DNA of 64,000 nucleotides from Marinobacter sp. SS5-14b (GTDB taxonomy: Bacteria > Pseudomonadota > Gammaproteobacteria > Pseudomonadales > Oleiphilaceae), in contig NZ_JASSVM010000002.1 in assembly GCF_030541005.1 (NCBI RefSeq), forward strand, positions 724,501 to 788,500. The letters are read 5' to 3'. Positions 1-9,627 of this stretch are shown piece after piece. The notes under the pieces are model-generated. The model worked only from the letters and a program-made list of their open reading frames with translations. It was not told the origin of the DNA and ran no database searches. The first letter of the stretch is position 1. Each line of letters begins with the position of its first letter. The translations under genes were made by a program, and so were the position numbers.

Positions 1-95
1 GGACTGGTGCGCCCGGATTTGAGTGTGAATTCTCCAAAACGCAGAACATTCCGCTGGATGGCAAACTCGATAAATTTTTGCTGATAGTCGTGCAT
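1..95 (-). CDS. pyrE: Orotate phosphoribosyltransferase, N-terminal fragment (cut by window edge)
   Basis: Reading the minus strand from the ATG at 95 gives [20 protein letters not shown], followed by [11 protein letters not shown]. This matches the conserved N-terminus of PyrE, which joins orotate to PRPP to make OMP in pyrimidine synthesis. Only about 31 codons lie inside the window; the rest, including the PRPP-binding loop, is beyond the left edge. The gene is divergent from crc with an 81-bp gap that must hold both promoters. The pyrE-crc-rph order is the one known from Pseudomonas, which supports the identification of all three. Confidence 0.9.
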   Translation of the reverse strand, partial: MHDYQQKFIEFAIQRNVLRFGEFTLKSGRTS

Positions 96-176
96 GACAA
101 GGCTTCTGGCGGGGTTTGATCTTTAATTAAAGCGTAAAAACGGTATCATACACACAAACCGAATCAGGGAACACGT

Positions 177-983
177 ATGCGCGTAGTATCAATCAGCGTC
201 AATGGTCTGGAGCAGGCTGTTGAAAAGGGCTTTTTCGAGTGGCTGGCGGAGCAGGATGCAGACGTGGTGTGCGTGCAGGATCACCGTATGCGCGCTTATG
301 AGGTTGAAGATAAAAATCTGATTCCGGAAGGTTATGAGGCTTACTTTATCGACGGTGAGCTGAATGAGCATGGTGGAGTGGGTATTTATACCCGTCATTT
401 CCCAAAAGCGATTATGTACGGTTTTGCCAATGAGCAGGCTGACCGCGAAGGTCGCTTTATTCAGGCGGATTTCGACAAGGTGTCTGTGGCCTGTGTGTTG
501 GCCCCGTGTGCGCTCGGTCGCGAGGAAGAGCTTGTTGGCGAGGACGATCTGACCGTTCTTGATCACAAGGACGAATTCATGGAAGCGTTTGGCGTTCACA
601 TGCAGAAGACGTTGCGTAAGCGCCGCCAGTTTATTGTCTGTGCGAACCTGCAGACGGCTCACCACGTAACAGATGCCAGCCCGCTATACCATAAGACCGA
701 CTTTTCTGGCTTCCTGCCGCACGAACGTGCCTGGTTGGACCGTTTGTTTGATGAGATGGGTTGCGTGGATGCGTTCCGCGAGATCAACAAGCAAAGCAGT
801 CAGTTCACCTGGTGGCCGGAGCAGACCGAAGGTTCTCGCAAGAAGGCGGGTATTCGGGTGGATTACCACTTGCTGACGCCGGGTATTCGTAAAGCCATCC
901 GCGATGGCTGGATTGACGACGATACCCGCTTTTCTGATCACGCTCCGGTGATCATGGATTACGATATCGAGATTGGCATCTGA
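177..983 (+). CDS. crc: Catabolite repression control protein Crc
   Basis: A 268-residue protein of the exonuclease III/endonuclease-phosphatase fold. In Pseudomonas, Crc has no nuclease activity and acts with Hfq to block translation of mRNAs that carry A-rich CA motifs. The sequence ends in FSDHAPVIMDYDIEIGI, closely resembling Pseudomonas Crc. The ExoIII metal-site loop (GDFN type) reads VCANLQTAH, so a catalytic Asp is lost, as in Crc. The start ATG follows a GGGA ribosome site. It lies between pyrE and rph, the Pseudomonas location of crc. The other possibility is an ordinary ExoIII paralogue, but the degenerate loop and the context argue against it. The window also carries CbrAB and a CrcZ-like RNA, the expected antagonists of Crc. 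Confidence 0.88.
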   Translation: MRVVSISVNGLEQAVEKGFFEWLAEQDADVVCVQDHRMRAYEVEDKNLIPEGYEAYFIDGELNEHGGVGIYTRHFPKAIMYGFANEQADREGRFIQADFDKVSVACVLAPCALGREEELVGEDDLTVLDHKDEFMEAFGVHMQKTLRKRRQFIVCANLQTAHHVTDASPLYHKTDFSGFLPHERAWLDRLFDEMGCVDAFREINKQSSQFTWWPEQTEGSRKKAGIRVDYHLLTPGIRKAIRDGWIDDDTRFSDHAPVIMDYDIEIGI

Positions 984-1008
984 GCCTGATGGCATAGTGT
1001 GACGTAGT

Positions 1009-1120
1009 GGGCCCGGAGGGGGAAACCTTTCCGGGACCGTCTCCGGCCAGGGACGGCCGGAGTCGAGCGCACAGGGATGTGCTTGTAGCGTGTCCCGGAA
1101 AGGTTTCCCCCTCCGGGCCC
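1009..1120. repeat. 112-bp nested palindrome with a 29-bp perfect outer stem
   Basis: The left arm 1009-1037 is perfectly complementary to 1092-1120 (29 bp, GC-rich). Inside are two further hairpins: CTCCGGCC at 1041-1048 with GGCCGGAG at 1055-1062, and GCACA at 1069-1073 with TGTGC at 1078-1082. The element can fold as a three-way junction on either strand. It sits between the convergent ends of crc and rph, so it may stop transcription from both sides, although neither strand has a T-run. Its size and layered design suggest a dispersed intergenic repeat of the REP/BIME kind; that is inference, because only one copy was seen in this window. Confidence 0.85.
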
Positions 1121-1141
1121 GCGGGCGCCGATCTTAAATGA

Positions 1142-1858
1142 TCAGGAAGCCAGAGCTTCTTTCTGAATTTCAAACAACTGATCAATCGCCTGCCGTGCCA
1201 GTGCCAGCATACTGTCCAGCTCGGACTGCTCAAACGGCGCACCTTCTGCCGTTCCCTGAATCTCGATGAAGCCGCCCTGATCGGTCATGATCACGTTCAT
1301 GTCGGTTTCGGCTTCGGAGTCTTCCGGGTAGTCCAGATCGGCGACCGGAGTGCCCTTGTAAACGCCCACGGAGATTGCCGCCACCATCTGCTTCAGCGGT
1401 GATTTTTTCAGGCGCTTGGTAGCAACCAGGTGGTTCAGTGCATCAACCAGTGCTACGCAGCCGCCAGTGATGGCTGCGGTGCGAGTGCCGCCATCGGCCT
1501 GAATGACGTCGCAGTCGATGGTGATGGTGTGCTCGCCCAGGGCTTGCATATCGACGGCTGCCCGAAGGGAACGGCCGATCAGGCGCTGGATTTCTACGGT
1601 GCGGCCACCTTGTTTACCGCGGGCGGCTTCTCGGCCCATGCGGCTGCCGGTGGAGCGGGGCAGCATGCCGTATTCGGCGGTGATCCAGCCTTTGCCTTCG
1701 CCGCGCAGGAAAGGCGGTACTTTGTTTTCCACGGAGGCGGTACAGATCACTTTGGTGTCGCCAAACTCAACCAGTACCGAGCCTTCGGCGTGGCGAGTGT
1801 AGTTGCGGGTGATCCGGACGTCTCTGGGTTGCTCGGGCGTTCTGCCGCTGGGTCGCAT
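1142..1858 (-). CDS. rph: Ribonuclease PH
   Basis: A 238-residue phosphorolytic 3'-5' exoribonuclease that trims tRNA 3' ends. It begins [20 protein letters not shown], the standard RNase PH N-terminus, and carries the family motifs TRTAAITGG and the C-terminal [11 protein letters not shown]. The reading frame stays open 53 codons further upstream, but the ATG at 1858 follows an AGGA ribosome site and gives the usual length of about 238, so it was chosen. It converges on crc across the large palindrome and is divergent from yicC, as in many gammaproteobacteria. Confidence 0.95.
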   Translation of the reverse strand: MRPSGRTPEQPRDVRITRNYTRHAEGSVLVEFGDTKVICTASVENKVPPFLRGEGKGWITAEYGMLPRSTGSRMGREAARGKQGGRTVEIQRLIGRSLRAAVDMQALGEHTITIDCDVIQADGGTRTAAITGGCVALVDALNHLVATKRLKKSPLKQMVAAISVGVYKGTPVADLDYPEDSEAETDMNVIMTDQGGFIEIQGTAEGAPFEQSELDSMLALARQAIDQLFEIQKEALAS

Positions 1859-2041
1859 AGTGTGTCCTGTTTGTGAATGGTGAGTGTCCGGCGTGGCGCC
1901 GGTCGGTATCGTTGAAAGGTCGGCGAGTATAGCACGGTGAGGCAAGGGGGCGGCGGCTGGTCTTTCATCTTTGGTCGGGTTCGCCGCTCGGGGCGGGAGC
2001 CTGTTAGACTTAAGCAATCATTGACCCGTATTGGAGCCAGT

Positions 2042-2911
2042 ATGATCCGCAGCATGACTGCTTTTGCCCGCAAAGACACCCGTGGTGACTGGGGTACTCT
2101 CACCTGTGAGATTCGTACCGTGAATCACCGCTATCTGGAGCCATCGTTCAGGCTGCCGGAGGCTTTCCGTGAGCTGGAAAACAGGTTTCGGGAGGAGTTG
2201 CGCTCGCAGGGGCTGAAGCGGGGCAAGGTTGATATCTCCATGCGCCTGCAGTCGACTGAGAATGAGGTTCAGAGCTTTGAAATCAGTGATGAGATGGCCA
2301 GGGCAGTGAACGAGGCGGCAAATCATATCAACCGCATGCTGGATAACCCGGCCCACATCAATGCTCTGGATATTTTGCGCTGGCCGGGCGTGCTGTCTCT
2401 GCCGGAAAAGGATTATAGCGCGGCGAAAGATGCGGCGGCGGACCTGTTTGCAGACACGGTGGCTGAGCTGATGAGTGTGCGCGAGCGGGAAGGGGAGCGC
2501 CTTAGACCGCTATTCGAGGATCGTCTGACCACCATGGCCAAGCTGGTGGCGGAGGTGCGTGAGAAAATGCCGAATCTGCTGGCGGCGCAGGAGCAGAATC
2601 TGAAAGACCGTTTCGAGAAGGCGAACGTGGAACTGGATCCGGAACGTGTTGCCCAGGAAATGGTGATGCTGGCCCAGAAAAGTGATGTGGCGGAGGAGCT
2701 GGATCGGCTGGATGCCCACGTCAGTGAGGTCACCGATACCTTGAAGAACGACGATGCCATCGGGCGGCGCCTGGATTTCCTGATGCAGGAGCTGAACCGT
2801 GAGGCCAACACCCTCAGCAGCAAGAGCATCGATGCCGCAGTAACCCGCATTGCGGTGGATCTGAAGGTGTTGATCGAGCAGATGCGGGAGCAGGTGCAGA
2901 ATCTTGAGTAA
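2042..2911 (+). CDS. yicC: YicC/YloC family endoribonuclease
   Basis: A 289-residue protein starting MIRSMTAFARKDTRGDWGTL, the typical YicC N-terminus, with the C-terminal DUF1732 block (RRLDFLMQELNREANTLSSK). YicC proteins are endoribonucleases that in E. coli help degrade the small RNA RyhB. The frame is open for 35 codons upstream, but the ATG at 2042 fits the family start. It is divergent from rph and upstream of gmk, its usual partner, although a universal stress gene on the other strand is inserted between them here. Confidence 0.93.
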   Translation: MIRSMTAFARKDTRGDWGTLTCEIRTVNHRYLEPSFRLPEAFRELENRFREELRSQGLKRGKVDISMRLQSTENEVQSFEISDEMARAVNEAANHINRMLDNPAHINALDILRWPGVLSLPEKDYSAAKDAAADLFADTVAELMSVREREGERLRPLFEDRLTTMAKLVAEVREKMPNLLAAQEQNLKDRFEKANVELDPERVAQEMVMLAQKSDVAEELDRLDAHVSEVTDTLKNDDAIGRRLDFLMQELNREANTLSSKSIDAAVTRIAVDLKVLIEQMREQVQNLE

Positions 2912-2957
2912 CGCAGAGCTCGGGGCAGGCTGGCCTGCCCCGTAGGATGCCCACCGG

Positions 2958-3836
2958 TTATTCCGCCGGTTTGATCGCCAGCAAATCCGTCCGCAAGTGA
3001 ATAAGCACTTTCTCCGCGGTATTGCCAATGACCCGTGCGGTCAGGCCGGTTTTGCCAGTGGTACCAATCACCACCATGTCGGCCTTGATCTTGTTGGCCA
3101 CGCTGGGAATTACCTTCTGGGCTGGGCCGGAGACGATGTGTATTTGCTCCGGCGTCAGGTGCCAGGTGTTGCGCAGGTGTTCAATCCTCGGTTTCAGGGC
3201 TTGTTCCCGTTTGCGGGCATGAGCGACGGGGTCGATGATGTCCAGGTCGGCCAGCACTACCGACGTATGCAGGGCATGGACCAGGTGCAGCTCGGTGCCC
3301 ATGGCCTTGGCCAGGTGCCAGGCGCGGTCAATAATGTGGTTGTTCAGAGCTTTTTTCACTGGTTTGTCTGAACTGAGGTCGACGGCGGCAAGTACCGGGC
3401 GCGCCTTGTTCCACTTGTGGTCTGCGACCAGCATCACCGGGGCCGGGCATTCGCGGATCAGGTGCCAGTCGGTGGGCGTGTACAGAAAGGTTTCCGACCG
3501 GTTGCCGGTTTTCACCACCGCACTGATGTTCTCCCGTTGGCAGCGGGCAATAATCCACAGGTGAATCTGCTTTTCCCATACTGTCTGTGCGCTGACGGTC
3601 AGGTCGCCGTAGTCAGCCAGTGCCAGCATCTGCTCCAGCCATTTCTGCCGGTGCTCAATCAACGCTTCTTTGGCGGTGTTCTGGACTACCGGGTCTGCCG
3701 GCAGGGCGTCCAGATACTCATGCACAAACGCCACAACTTCCAGGCTGGCACCGGTGGCCCGGGCCAGATCCGCGCCCCGGGCCAGGGCTACCTGGTTTTT
3801 CTGTGTGGGGTCCATGATGATCAGCAGTTTTTCCAT
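2958..3836 (-). CDS. Tandem-domain universal stress protein (UspE-like)
   Basis: A 292-residue protein with two Usp domains, about residues 1-145 and 150-292. The second ends with the ATP-binding pattern VVIGTTGKTGLTARVIGN. UspE-type proteins are cytoplasmic and induced by stress or starvation; their exact role is unclear. The ATG at 3836 (MEKLLIIMDP) begins the first beta strand and was preferred over an in-frame GTG at 3869 that would add 11 residues. It lies convergent to yicC and divergent from gmk, interrupting the common yicC-gmk pair. Confidence 0.88.
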   Translation of the reverse strand: MEKLLIIMDPTQKNQVALARGADLARATGASLEVVAFVHEYLDALPADPVVQNTAKEALIEHRQKWLEQMLALADYGDLTVSAQTVWEKQIHLWIIARCQRENISAVVKTGNRSETFLYTPTDWHLIRECPAPVMLVADHKWNKARPVLAAVDLSSDKPVKKALNNHIIDRAWHLAKAMGTELHLVHALHTSVVLADLDIIDPVAHARKREQALKPRIEHLRNTWHLTPEQIHIVSGPAQKVIPSVANKIKADMVVIGTTGKTGLTARVIGNTAEKVLIHLRTDLLAIKPAE

Positions 3837-3980
3837 GTTCTTGATCCGTTCGTTCTCGGGGTATTTCACTCAATAGTATCAGCTGGAATCCGGTCGGGAT
3901 GCGGAGATAAGTCAAACCCCGTATAATTTGCCGCTTTCTGGCCGCGTCAGTGGTCGTAAATCGCCGTTCAGGAGGCATGA

Positions 3981-4616
<636 letters not shown>

Positions 4617-4726
4617 CGGTTGCCGGCACATCCTTTCGACGATCGTTTCCACTGTATACAAATTGAGCCGTGAGCAGTAAACTACGCGGTCTTGTATAAG
4701 CACTTGTTATTTTTTCGGGGAAGATA

Positions 4727-4939
4727 ATGGCACGAGTTACCGTTGAAGATTGTCTGGAACACGTAGATAACCGATTCCAGCTGGTTATGCTGGCTACCAA
4801 GCGCGCGCGCCAGATCGCCACCAAGGGTGCTGAGCCGATGGTGCCGGAAGAGAACGACAAGCCAACGGTTATCGCTTTGCGCGAAATTGCCGAAGGCAAG
4901 GTTTCCCGTAGCTTGCTCACCGAAGACGACGACGAGTAA
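4727..4939 (+). CDS. rpoZ: RNA polymerase omega subunit
   Basis: A 70-residue protein, [20 protein letters not shown] at the start, matching RpoZ. Omega assists assembly of the beta-prime subunit and forms part of one ppGpp binding site on RNA polymerase; the MARVTVED N-terminus is the conserved ppGpp-contacting end. It lies 110 bp after gmk and is followed by an intrinsic terminator at 5053 before spoT, so it may end a gmk-rpoZ transcript. Confidence 0.97.
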   Translation: MARVTVEDCLEHVDNRFQLVMLATKRARQIATKGAEPMVPEENDKPTVIALREIAEGKVSRSLLTEDDDE

Positions 4940-5012
4940 AGCGGCATGCGGCAGGTGTTCGTAGAATCACCTGTTTGCGGTTGAGAAACATTGAAATCTG
5001 TCTCTGCGGTTT

Positions 5013-5027
5013 TATAGTGTCACTATA
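5013..5027. promoter_or_regulatory. Perfect 15-bp palindrome between rpoZ and its terminator
   Basis: TATAGTG-T-CACTATA is a perfect dyad located 74 bp after rpoZ and 25 bp before the terminator hairpin. It could be an operator or part of the rpoZ 3' untranslated region. No regulator is recognised for this motif and the assignment is tentative. Confidence 0.35.
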
Positions 5028-5052
5028 GAAACCAGCCGGAACGACAAGGAAG

Positions 5053-5082
5053 AGCCCGGATGCATGCATTCGGGCTTTTTTT
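5053..5082 (+). terminator. Intrinsic terminator after rpoZ
   Basis: AGCCCGGA (5053-5060) pairs with TTCGGGCT (5069-5076) across an 8-nt loop, with one G-T wobble, followed by a run of seven T. It separates rpoZ from spoT, so spoT probably has its own promoter or depends on read-through. Confidence 0.85.
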
Positions 5083-5114
5083 GTCCCTGGTAAACAGAAT
5101 GTTGTGGAGGCGCG

Positions 5115-7256
5115 GTGTCGGTAGAGGCAACGGTAGAAGAGCTGGCCAAAGAGCTCAGTTCATATCTGGATACCAGTCGCATCAATCAGGTGCGAAGGGC
5201 CTACTATTACGCTGAGCAAGCCCATGAGGGGCAAATGCGCAAAAGTGGCGATCGCTACATCACTCATCCGCTGGCGGTAGCCCACATTCTTGCGGATCTG
5301 CGGTTGGACCACCAAAGCTTGATGGCCGCCATGCTGCACGACGTTATTGAAGACACCGGCATTGCCAAGGATGCCCTGTCAGAGCAGTTTGGTGAAGACG
5401 TCGCTGAACTGGTGGACGGCGTGTCGAAGCTCACCCAGATTGAGTTCCGTTCCAGGGCCGAAGCACAGGCCGAAAACTTTCAGAAAATGACCCTGGCTAT
5501 GGCCAAGGACATTCGCGTTATCCTGGTGAAGCTGGCAGACCGCCTGCACAACATGCGTACTCTGGGCCCCATGCCCTATGAAAAGCGCCAGCGCATCGCC
5601 ACTGAAACCCTTGATATCTATGCCCCCATCGCCAATCGGTTAGGCATGCACTCTATCTCCACAGAGCTGGAGGATCTGGGGTTCTCCTCGTTGTACCCGA
5701 TGCGGTCGAAATACATCTCCAAGGCGGTCGAAAAACTGCGGGGCAGCCACCGGGAAATCATCGGTGACATTCGTGGGAAGCTCCAGGAAAAATTGGAGGA
5801 GCGCGGTCTGCCCGGGCGCATTCTGGGCCGTGAAAAGCATCTGAACTCCATTTACAACAAGATGAAGTTCAAACAGAAGTCCTTCCATGAAATCATGGAC
5901 GTTTACGCGTTCCGTATCATCACCGACACCGAAGACGACTGTTACCGCATTCTTGGCGCCGTTCACAGCCTTTACAAGCCGCTGCCCGGGCGTTTCAAAG
6001 ACTACATTGCCATGCCCAAGGCTAATGGCTATCAGTCTCTGCACACCACTTTGTTTGGTATGCATGTGAATATCGAAATCCAGATCCGCACGGAAGAAAT
6101 GGAGCACATCGCCAACAACGGCATTGCGGCCCATTGGATGTACAAGCACGAGGAGCCGGGTGCCACTAACATCAATCAGTCCAGAGTAGACCGCTGGGTG
6201 AAAGGGCTGATGGAAATGCGGGAGCGGGCTGATGACTCCATGGAGTTTATCGAGAACGTAAAAGTTGATCTGTTCCCGGATGAAATCTATGTGTTCACAC
6301 CCAAAGGGCGGATTATGGAGTTGCCCAGCGGTGCTACCCCGGTTGATTTCGCCTATGCTATCCACACGGATATTGGCAATGCCACGGTAGCCTGTCGCAT
6401 TAACCGCAACCTGGCCTCGCTCAGTCAGCCGCTGCAAAGTGGCCAGACTGTGGAAGTGATCACTGCGCCCGGTGCCCGGCCTAATCCGGCCTGGCTCAGT
6501 TTTGTGACCACCGGTAAGGCTCGCAGCAGCATCCGGCACGTTCTGAAAACCCGTAAGCGGGCTGAGTCTCTGGAGTTAGGCCGCGCGCTGCTCAAGAAAT
6601 CCCTCAAGGGCTTCGGCGCCAGGCTGGCGGACATCAGCGATGCACAGAAGCAGGCGGTGGTGAACCATAACCAGGTGAACAGTTTTGATGATCTGATCAG
6701 CGACATTGGCCTTGGCAATCGGATGGCTTACCTGGTTGCCCGCCAGCTGATTACCGGAAATGACGGCGCGGAAGCGCCGGTGAGCCTTGAGAGCCAGCGG
6801 GCAGACCAGCCAGGCCCGGTTACGATCCGAGGAACCGAAGGCCTGTTGCTGCGCTTTGCCTCTTGCTGCAAACCCATCCCCGGCGACCCGGTGGTGGGTG
6901 TTATGGATTCCGGTAATGGCATGGTCATTCATTCTGATACTTGCTCGCGGCTGCCCGAAGATGACGAAGGCAGGGCCCGGTTAACCCATCTCAAATGGGC
7001 CAAGGATATTACCGACGAGTTTTCAGTGGAGTTGCGAGTCGAGCTTGAACGCCAGCGCGGTGTTATTGCCGAAGTGGCCAACGCGGTAGCCGTGGCCGAT
7101 GGCAACATCGAGCGGATCAACGTTGAGGATCAGAATGCGAAATTCGGCATCGTCAGTCTGGTTGTGCATGTCCATGGCCGGCGGCACCTGGCCCGTGTGA
7201 TGCGGCGTGTGCGGAACATTCGTGCGGTAACCCACATAAGCCGTGTTCGCCACTGA
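5115..7256 (+). CDS. spoT: Bifunctional (p)ppGpp synthetase/hydrolase SpoT
   Basis: A 713-residue RelA/SpoT enzyme. The hydrolase HD domain is intact: H51, the HDVIEDT motif at residues 75-81 and KLADRLHNMR near 140. The synthetase domain follows at about 240-350 (KDYIAMPKANGYQSLHTTLF), then TGS (about 395-455, ATPVDFAYAIHTDIG) and a C-terminal ACT domain. Intact hydrolase residues favour SpoT over RelA. It starts at GTG 5115, preceded by GGAGG. It degrades ppGpp and makes it under carbon, iron or fatty-acid stress. RpoZ and DksA, both encoded in the window, are the partners through which ppGpp acts on transcription. Confidence 0.95.
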   Translation: MSVEATVEELAKELSSYLDTSRINQVRRAYYYAEQAHEGQMRKSGDRYITHPLAVAHILADLRLDHQSLMAAMLHDVIEDTGIAKDALSEQFGEDVAELVDGVSKLTQIEFRSRAEAQAENFQKMTLAMAKDIRVILVKLADRLHNMRTLGPMPYEKRQRIATETLDIYAPIANRLGMHSISTELEDLGFSSLYPMRSKYISKAVEKLRGSHREIIGDIRGKLQEKLEERGLPGRILGREKHLNSIYNKMKFKQKSFHEIMDVYAFRIITDTEDDCYRILGAVHSLYKPLPGRFKDYIAMPKANGYQSLHTTLFGMHVNIEIQIRTEEMEHIANNGIAAHWMYKHEEPGATNINQSRVDRWVKGLMEMRERADDSMEFIENVKVDLFPDEIYVFTPKGRIMELPSGATPVDFAYAIHTDIGNATVACRINRNLASLSQPLQSGQTVEVITAPGARPNPAWLSFVTTGKARSSIRHVLKTRKRAESLELGRALLKKSLKGFGARLADISDAQKQAVVNHNQVNSFDDLISDIGLGNRMAYLVARQLITGNDGAEAPVSLESQRADQPGPVTIRGTEGLLLRFASCCKPIPGDPVVGVMDSGNGMVIHSDTCSRLPEDDEGRARLTHLKWAKDITDEFSVELRVELERQRGVIAEVANAVAVADGNIERINVEDQNAKFGIVSLVVHVHGRRHLARVMRRVRNIRAVTHISRVRH

Positions 7257-7334
7257 TTGCGACCTTCGCGTGGTTGACAGTGGCCACGGTGAAGGGTGAC
7301 GATTGGCGTTTTGCACGAGAGGAAATTACAGGTC

Positions 7335-7721
7335 ATGAGCAACAAATCTGTCATCCAGACCGAAAACGCCCCACAGGCGATCGGCACATACTCCCAGGCA
7401 GTGAAAGCCGGAGATACCGTGTATCTGTCTGGCCAGATTCCGCTGGACCCGGCAACCATGGAAGTGGTGGCGGGCGACTTCGCAGCCAAAACCCGTCAGG
7501 TGTTTGAAAACCTGAAGGCGGTTTGTGAGGCGGCCGGTGGTGAATTGAAGGATATTGTAAAGCTGAACATTTACATGACCGACCTGGCCAATTTCGCCAC
7601 CGTCAACGAAGTGATGGCGACTTACTTTCAGGAACCCTATCCGGCTCGCGCCGCCGTCGGTGTGGCCGCGCTTCCGAAAGGGGTTCCGGTGGAAATGGAA
7701 GCCGTCATGGTGCTCAGCTAA
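7335..7721 (+). CDS. ridA: RidA family enamine/imine deaminase
   Basis: A 128-residue YjgF/YER057c/UK114 protein. RidA hydrolyses reactive 2-aminoacrylate and related imines made by PLP enzymes, protecting other PLP enzymes. The start [20 protein letters not shown] was chosen over an open extension of 13 codons. The catalytic Arg is present in [17 protein letters not shown]. It follows spoT closely (78 bp), a conserved arrangement in gammaproteobacteria, and its 3' end overlaps the convergent SDR gene by 8 bp. Confidence 0.94.
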   Translation: MSNKSVIQTENAPQAIGTYSQAVKAGDTVYLSGQIPLDPATMEVVAGDFAAKTRQVFENLKAVCEAAGGELKDIVKLNIYMTDLANFATVNEVMATYFQEPYPARAAVGVAALPKGVPVEMEAVMVLS

Positions 7722-8583
7722 GGCCCTTGATCATTTCCCGGTACCCTGCCCGATAGTCGGGGTACCGGAACTCGAACCCGCTCGCCCGTAAACGCTCATT
7801 ATTGCACCGCTTGCTTCCTGCTCTGCCGCCCTTGCGTGCGCCCTCCACCGGAGCTTTGCACGGCACCTGTTGCCGAACCCACTCAACCACGTCATCCAGC
7901 CTCACCGGCTCGCAGTCACTGGCAATATACAGATTCTCCAGAGCCTTGCCGCTCAGTGCCTGCTCGCTCAGATACGCCACGGCTCTGGCGGCGTCCTGTT
8001 CATGAATCCGGTTGCTGAAAGGGGCCGGTGGTTGCGGGTTCATCCGGCCTTCGAGAACTTCTTCCAGAAAGCGTTGCCGCGTGGGCCCGTAGATGCCACT
8101 GAACCGCACAACGGTTGCGGGGTGCAGGCTGTTAATCGCCGTTTGTTCACCCAAAAGAATCTGTTTGCCGGTAAACCTGTCCGGGTTGGTCTGGCTGGTT
8201 TCGTCCACCCAGCTGTCGTCGTTCTGGGCGTATACGCTGGTGCTGCTGATAAAAAACAGGCGGGTAAGAGGTTTGTCCCCGATCGCGTCCAGCAAATTCT
8301 GTAATCCGGTCACATAGGCATCGTGGTAACCCTGCTCGTCATAACTGGATGGCGTCAGGCAGTAAATGACGATGTCGAGGTTTTCCGGGAGTTTGCCCTG
8401 CAGGGTTTCGGGCCGAGTGAGGTCAGCGCCGATCCCGGTTATACCTTCTGGAACCTTGTCTGGATTGCGGCGCAGCCCGAACACCTGCCCGGTGCCGGAA
8501 AGCTCCCTGGCAATGTCTCCGCCGAGTTTGCCGCAGCCGGCCACCAGAATTCGCGTCAATTGCTTGTGCTTCGTCATTGCCAT
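7714..8583 (-). CDS. NAD-dependent epimerase/dehydratase (atypical SDR, YeeZ-like)
   Basis: A protein of about 289 residues with an N-terminal Rossmann motif [14 protein letters not shown], a short-chain dehydrogenase core ([12 protein letters not shown] with the catalytic Ser/Tyr region) and a C-terminal tail typical of YeeZ-like proteins. Substrate unknown. Start uncertain: ATG 8583 is used, but a TTG at 8595 has an AAGGA site 6 bp upstream and would add four residues. It is divergent from oxyR, 76 bp away, so OxyR could regulate it; this is inference from position only. Confidence 0.8.
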   Translation of the reverse strand: MAMTKHKQLTRILVAGCGKLGGDIARELSGTGQVFGLRRNPDKVPEGITGIGADLTRPETLQGKLPENLDIVIYCLTPSSYDEQGYHDAYVTGLQNLLDAIGDKPLTRLFFISSTSVYAQNDDSWVDETSQTNPDRFTGKQILLGEQTAINSLHPATVVRFSGIYGPTRQRFLEEVLEGRMNPQPPAPFSNRIHEQDAARAVAYLSEQALSGKALENLYIASDCEPVRLDDVVEWVRQQVPCKAPVEGARKGGRAGSKRCNNERLRASGFEFRYPDYRAGYREMIKGLS

Positions 8584-8659
8584 AGACAATTTCAATCCTT
8601 ATCCTTTGGCTGATAAAGTAAGTGCAACTTCGACCTGAACAATCCGACCGGAGCCCACC

Positions 8660-9619
8660 ATGACCCTCACCGAGTTACGATACGTTGTTACGCTTGCCCG
8701 GGAAAGGCATTTTGGGCGCGCCGCGGAGCGTTGTCACGTCAGCCAGCCTACTCTGAGCGTGGCGGTGAAAAAACTGGAAGACGAGCTCGGTATTTCACTG
8801 TTCGAGCGCAGCAAAAGCAGCATTCGGGTTACCGAAGTGGGGCAGCGGATCATTGAACAATCCCAGCGGGTTCTCGATCAGGTTGGCGTTATCCGTGATA
8901 TGGCTCAGGATGGCAAGAACCAGCTCAATTCGCCGCTGAAAGTGGGTGCCATTTATACCATCGGCCCCTACCTGTTCCCGCACCTGTTACCTGAGTTGCG
9001 CCGGGCGGCCCCGGAAATGCCGCTGTACATTGAGGAAAACTACACCGCGAATCTGCGCCAGAAGCTGCGGCACTCAGATCTCGACGCGATCATTATCGCG
9101 TTGCCGTTTGAAGAGCCGGAAGTGGTCACCCTGCCACTGTATGACGAGCCGTTTGTTGTGCTGTTGCCAGCGGACCACCCGTTGACCGAGAAGGACGAGG
9201 TGACGGCAGAAGAGCTGGCGAAAGAACAGTTGCTGTTGCTGGGCCCCGGCCATTGTTTCCGTGATCAGGTGCTTGAATCCTGCCCACCTCTGGTGGATGC
9301 CATTACCAAGCGTTCCGATAACGGCCGGCCGGCACTCGTGACTGAAGGTAGCTCCCTGGAAACCATCCGTCACATGGTGGCCTCTGGACTGGGCATTACG
9401 GTACTGCCACTCTCTGCGGCGACGGCGATCAAGTATCAGGAAGATATTCTGGCGGTTCGCCCATTTGCGGCTCCTGTGCCCTTCCGCACGGTGGCTCTGG
9501 CCTGGCGCGTAACCTTTCCGCGGCCCAAGGCGATCGATGTGTTGTCTCTGGCGGCCAGCCAGTGTCGTGTCATTGAGAAGGCGAAGAAAGACACGCCGGT
9601 GGCCCCGAGGAAAGCCTGA
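8660..9619 (+). CDS. oxyR: Hydrogen peroxide sensor regulator OxyR
   Basis: A 319-residue LysR-family regulator. The N-terminal winged helix-turn-helix (residues 1-60, AERCHVSQPTLSVAVKKLED) precedes a substrate-binding-like domain. Two cysteines fall at residues 199 and 208 in GHCFRDQVLESC, exactly the E. coli OxyR positions that form the peroxide-induced disulfide. This separates it from other LysR proteins. OxyR activates catalase, peroxiredoxin and related genes. It is followed after 8 bp by recG; the oxyR-recG pair is conserved in Pseudomonas and relatives. Confidence 0.93.
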   Translation: MTLTELRYVVTLARERHFGRAAERCHVSQPTLSVAVKKLEDELGISLFERSKSSIRVTEVGQRIIEQSQRVLDQVGVIRDMAQDGKNQLNSPLKVGAIYTIGPYLFPHLLPELRRAAPEMPLYIEENYTANLRQKLRHSDLDAIIIALPFEEPEVVTLPLYDEPFVVLLPADHPLTEKDEVTAEELAKEQLLLLGPGHCFRDQVLESCPPLVDAITKRSDNGRPALVTEGSSLETIRHMVASGLGITVLPLSAATAIKYQEDILAVRPFAAPVPFRTVALAWRVTFPRPKAIDVLSLAASQCRVIEKAKKDTPVAPRKA

Positions 9620-9627
9620 GGCCCCCC

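Noticed and set aside
952..1242. 96-codon minus-strand ORF through the palindrome
   Set aside because: It runs through the inverted repeat and into the end of rph in another frame; no independent support.
3836..3869. Upstream GTG start for the universal stress protein
   Set aside because: It would add 11 polar residues before the conserved first beta strand and has no clear ribosome site.
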